Below are positions 61,716 through 64,000 of a DNA stretch of 64,000 nt, piece by piece. Each line of letters starts with the position of its first letter. Positions within the stretch are counted from its first letter, which is position 1. Origin of the DNA: LMUY01 sp964244585 (GTDB taxonomy: Bacteria > Pseudomonadota > Alphaproteobacteria > Acetobacterales > Acetobacteraceae); NCBI GenBank assembly GCA_964244585.1, contig CAXTJM010000015.1:15728-79727 (forward strand). The letters run 5' to 3'. Under the pieces are notes generated by a model. It ran no database searches, was not told where the DNA came from, and saw only the letters and a list, made by a program, of their open reading frames with translations. The translations under genes were made by a program, and so were the position numbers.

Positions 61716-62753
61716 ATGGCCGAGACCGGCAAGACCCGCCTCGTAGCGGTCGAGGAGCACTTTGCCACCGGCGACTACTTCGCCAACGCCGCTGACCTGG
61801 CGGTCCCGGCAGGCGAGGAGCCGGAGCGGGCCTTCGTCACCAACTTCCCGAACGACGCGGCGATGCTGCGGCGCTTCACCGACATGGGCGCGCGCATCGG
61901 CGAGATGGACGCCGCGGGCGTGGACATGTCGATCCTGACGCTGAACCCGCCCGGCGTGCAAATCTTCTCCGACGCGGGCAAGGCCGCCACCCTGGCGCGC
62001 GAGGCCAACGATCGGCTGGCAGGGATCATCGCAGAACGTCCAGACCGCTTTTTCGGCCTCGGTAGCTTGGCACCGCAGGACCCCGAAGCGGCCGCCCTGG
62101 AGATCAAGCGCGTCATGGGCCCGCTGAAGCTCGGCGGGGTAATGATTGCGTCGCATACGCATGGCCGCTACCTCGACGAGCCTGAGTGCGAGCCGATCCT
62201 GGCCGCGCTGGAGGAGGAGGATGCGACCCTCTACCTGCATCCGCGTTTGCCCAGCCCGCAGATGCTCGATCCATACATGAAGTACGGTATGGTTGCTGCG
62301 CTGTGGGGCTTTCAGGCGGAGGCAGGCCTGCACGCCATCCGGCTGATCATGAGCGGCGTCTTCGACCGTCACCCAAAACTACGGGTAGTATTGGGGCACC
62401 TGGGCGAAGCGCTGCCGTTCTGGCTCTGGCGGCTCGACAACATCTACGCCAAGACCTTCGAATGGGCTGGCAACGCGCTCGCGATGGTCAAGCTGGAACT
62501 CAAACCAAGCGAATACGTCCTGCGCAACTTCGCCGTGACCACCAGCGGCATGTCGGACCCCGACGTGCTCCGCTACTGTGTCGGCAAGCTTGGCGCCGAG
62601 CGAGTCATGTTCGCCATCGACTATCCGTACGAGGACAGCGCGACTGCGGCCGCGGCGCTCACCGCGGCTGATCTCGACGACGAGCAACGTGAACTAATCG
62701 CGCATCGTAATGCAGAGCGTCTGTTTCGAGTGCCAGCGGGAGATCCACGTTGA
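61716..62753 (+). CDS. Amidohydrolase-type nonoxidative decarboxylase-like protein
   Basis: 345 residues with the ExH-type first motif AVEEHFAT (E13, H15), LYLHPRLPSPQM, VLGHLGEALPFWLWRLDN and FAIDYPYEDS, as in gamma-resorcylate and related decarboxylases. It shares its fold and motif type with the protein at 48150 but is a separate gene in a separate regulon. Likely reaction: decarboxylation of a hydroxyaromatic acid, with the SDRs acting before or after. Confidence 0.88.
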   Translation: MAETGKTRLVAVEEHFATGDYFANAADLAVPAGEEPERAFVTNFPNDAAMLRRFTDMGARIGEMDAAGVDMSILTLNPPGVQIFSDAGKAATLAREANDRLAGIIAERPDRFFGLGSLAPQDPEAAALEIKRVMGPLKLGGVMIASHTHGRYLDEPECEPILAALEEEDATLYLHPRLPSPQMLDPYMKYGMVAALWGFQAEAGLHAIRLIMSGVFDRHPKLRVVLGHLGEALPFWLWRLDNIYAKTFEWAGNALAMVKLELKPSEYVLRNFAVTTSGMSDPDVLRYCVGKLGAERVMFAIDYPYEDSATAAAALTAADLDDEQRELIAHRNAERLFRVPAGDPR

Positions 62754-62904
62754 GAGCGCCCTCGGATCTTCCACTCTGCCCCCAAGTCCCGATTGACCAA
62801 CAATGGCTGTTCTTCGCAAAGTTGGAGCAAGCGGCATGTCGGCGATGGACGTCCTTGCCCGGTGACCTTGCTCCAGGAAGCGGACTCAGGACCGGGCTCC
62901 TTCG

Positions 62905-63240
62905 GCGCTCCATTAGCTTCTTTCCGTCATCCTGTAGATCGCCCGTGGGGCTGACGAACCGGTAAAGCGTCTGGCGGGTGATGCCGAGTTCCTCGCAAAG
63001 GTCGCCGACCTTGGTCTCTGGCTCCCCATAGCCGCGCGTGCTAGTCGGAGCTTGGCGGGCGCCATCTTTGTAGGGCCGGCCGCCTCGCCGTCCCCGGGCG
63101 CGGGCGGCCTGCAGCCCCGCTTTCGTTCGCTCGACAATCAGCTCCCGCTCAAGCTCCGCCAGCCTGCGAAGATGGCGAACACCAGCCGCCCGTTCGCCGT
63201 CGTCGTGTCGATCGAGGCGCCTTCCCCCGGCCAGCACCTT
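62905..63240 (-). pseudogene. Serine recombinase (resolvase) C-terminal fragment with frameshifts
   Basis: Minus-strand pieces read LAELERELIVERTKAGLQAARARGRRGGRPYK and KVGDLCEELGITRQTLYRFVSPTGDL, the end of the catalytic domain plus the helix-turn-helix. Frame changes occur near 63172 (between FAIFA and GLAELERE) and around the RPYK segment. The N-terminal catalytic serine region is absent. Not the same subgroup as the intact resolvase at 10765. Confidence 0.78.
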
Positions 63241-63343
63241 CATCCTGGCCGATCGCGGCTTCGGCGACCAGAAGCTGTTCGCGTTTCTGCAGACACTCGG
63301 TTTCGGCTACGTCATCCGCTTTCGCGGCAATATCCGCACCGGC
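63236..63343 (+). pseudogene. IS4-family transposase fragment
   Basis: Thirty-six codons read TFILADRGFGDQKLFAFLQ and LGFGYVIRFRGNIRTG: the second catalytic Asp (DRGF) and adjoining strand of IS4-type DDE transposases. Bounded abruptly by the resolvase remnant on the left and by the SDR copy on the right. Confidence 0.78.
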
Positions 63344-63344
63344 G

Positions 63345-63542
63345 CATCCCGCGCACCCCGCCGGTCACGGTCTGCGCGGCCGTGATGGCAACATGGTCGA
63401 ACGGCCCGCCCGCGAACGCGGCTACGATCGCCGCGTCGTCCTCGGTGTCGATAGCCAGGGCCGTCGCGCCGTGCCCCACCTCATCGGCTGCGCGTAGGAG
63501 CTTGTCGCCAGTCCGCGCGGCGACCACGACGTGCGCGCCGGC
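63345..63542 (-). repeat. Inverted 198-bp copy of part of the SDR gene at 42566-42763
   Basis: The reverse complement of this segment matches bases 42566-42763 with a single difference that I can find (codon for Ala changed to Thr) and identical length, so it is a recent copy. It encodes AGAHVVVAARTGDKLLRAADEVG ... GGVRGM, the N-terminal coenzyme part without the first 28 residues. The edges coincide with the IS4 fragment on one side and the IS256 fragment on the other. Confidence 0.9.
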
Positions 63543-63910
63543 CTTCGGAGGCGGAGATCTTCTGGTCGACGTTCCTGAAGAGCTTGGTCAAGCGCGGCCT
63601 GCGCGGCCTGCGCGGCACCAAGCTGGTCATCTCGGACGTGCACGAAGGCCTGAAAGCGGCGATCCGCCGTGTGCTGGGCTCGACGTGGCAAAGATGCCGC
63701 GTTCACTGGATGCGCAACGCCCAGGCCTACGTGCCGAAAGGTCAGCAGAACATGGTGTCGGCTGCCTTGCGCCAGGCGTTCACGCAGCTGGACCACCCGA
63801 ATGCCACCCAGACGATGCGCCACGTCGCCGACCAGCTCCGCGACAAGTGGCCGAAGCTGGGCGCGTTCCCAATGGCCACCTTAAATACACCGCATTTTAC
63901 ACCAGCTTGA
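63543..63910 (+). pseudogene. IS256-family transposase fragment
   Basis: About 120 codons including TKLVISDVHEGLKAAIRRVLGSTWQRCRVHWMRNAQAYVPKGQQ and MRHVADQLRDKWPKLG: the middle of an IS256 transposase, with the D-x-H-E-G motif. N- and C-terminal parts are missing; the frame ends in unrelated residues and a stop at 63908-63910. Related to, but clearly diverged from, the fragment at 10511-10721. The final 90 bases of the window show nothing recognised. Confidence 0.82.
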
Positions 63911-64000
63911 CGGACACAATCGACCTCACAGCCTTTCCGATCATTGGCACGCAGGACCGTGCTGCTTTAGGAGAGTGGCAATTGATTGGGCCGGACGGAG

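Overview
The window reads as chromosome (or a large secondary replicon) of a GC-rich alphaproteobacterium. The closest guess is an Acetobacteraceae/Rhodospirillales-type organism, because of the gene set: cyanide-insensitive-type cytochrome bd oxidase, PoxB-like enzyme, malic enzyme, a Tat-exported bicupin and many insertion-sequence (IS) scars. This is inference; no rRNA or other taxonomic marker is present. No tRNA, rRNA, CRISPR array or replication origin was seen.

Layout. (1) 1-4371 (-): a tightly overlapped acyl-CoA catabolic operon (HMG-CoA-lyase-like enzyme, two enoyl-CoA hydratase family proteins, CoA transferase, acyl-CoA synthetase cut by the window edge). It is divergent from 4514-8461 (+): an MFS permease, an orphan ABC solute-binding protein and the two subunits of an intradiol (protocatechuate-type) dioxygenase. 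Two tandem copies of a 15-bp palindrome sit between the two arms. (2) 8783-10372: an alpha/beta hydrolase with a C-terminal glycine/aspartate repeat tail. (3) 10.4-15.0 kb: an IS graveyard (IS256 piece, resolvase, ISKra4 with a pRiA4b-ORF3 passenger, IS21 end, a bicupin gene fragment, IS110 and IS5 pieces). (4) 15.1-29.6 kb (-): thirteen co-directional genes with no gap above 54 bases: malic enzyme, fumarase, PoxB, CydAB, LutABC, two FUSC-type exporters with DUF1656 and HlyD partners, and a DUF1275 protein. They form a pyruvate/lactate/malate module tied to quinol oxidation and acid export.

(5) 30.1-43.7 kb: an uncharacterised catabolic or detoxification region. A TetR regulator (36804) appears to control it through a 22-bp inverted repeat (TTAGGAAGC-N4-GCTTTCTAA type) found four times: twice in the divergent promoter at 31.9 kb, once before tetR and once before the MFS gene. 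The genes include flavin and GMC-type oxidoreductases (the GMC is truncated), DUF1330, a beta-propeller, a MetX-like hydrolase, a sugar-isomerase-like TIM barrel, SDRs, an epoxide-hydrolase-like enzyme and transporters. (6) 43.9-46.1 kb: an amidohydrolase and a Tat-exported oxalate-decarboxylase-like bicupin. (7) 46.4-48.1 kb: transketolase and IS1595 fragments and one intact IS5-family element. (8) 48.2-53.1 kb: an amidohydrolase/decarboxylase, an HD-domain protein, an FAD monooxygenase and an MFS permease, divergent from a GntR regulator. (9) 53.2-55.8 kb: a SnoaL-like protein, a DsbA/FrnE-like protein and an NmrA-like protein, divergent from an HxlR regulator. (10) 55.8-57.2 kb: IS remnants. 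(11) 57.2-62.8 kb: TetR divergent from a Gfo/Idh/MocA oxidoreductase, then LysR divergent from two SDRs and a third amidohydrolase. (12) 62.9-63.9 kb: a mosaic of resolvase, IS4 and IS256 pieces enclosing a near-identical 198-bp copy of part of the SDR gene at 42.5 kb.

Overall the window is a patchwork of small, locally regulated catabolic clusters for aromatic or organic acids. Each has its own regulator, and they are separated by layered IS scars. The best candidates for undescribed biology are the TetR regulon at 30-40 kb and the 14.5-kb pyruvate-centred gene array.
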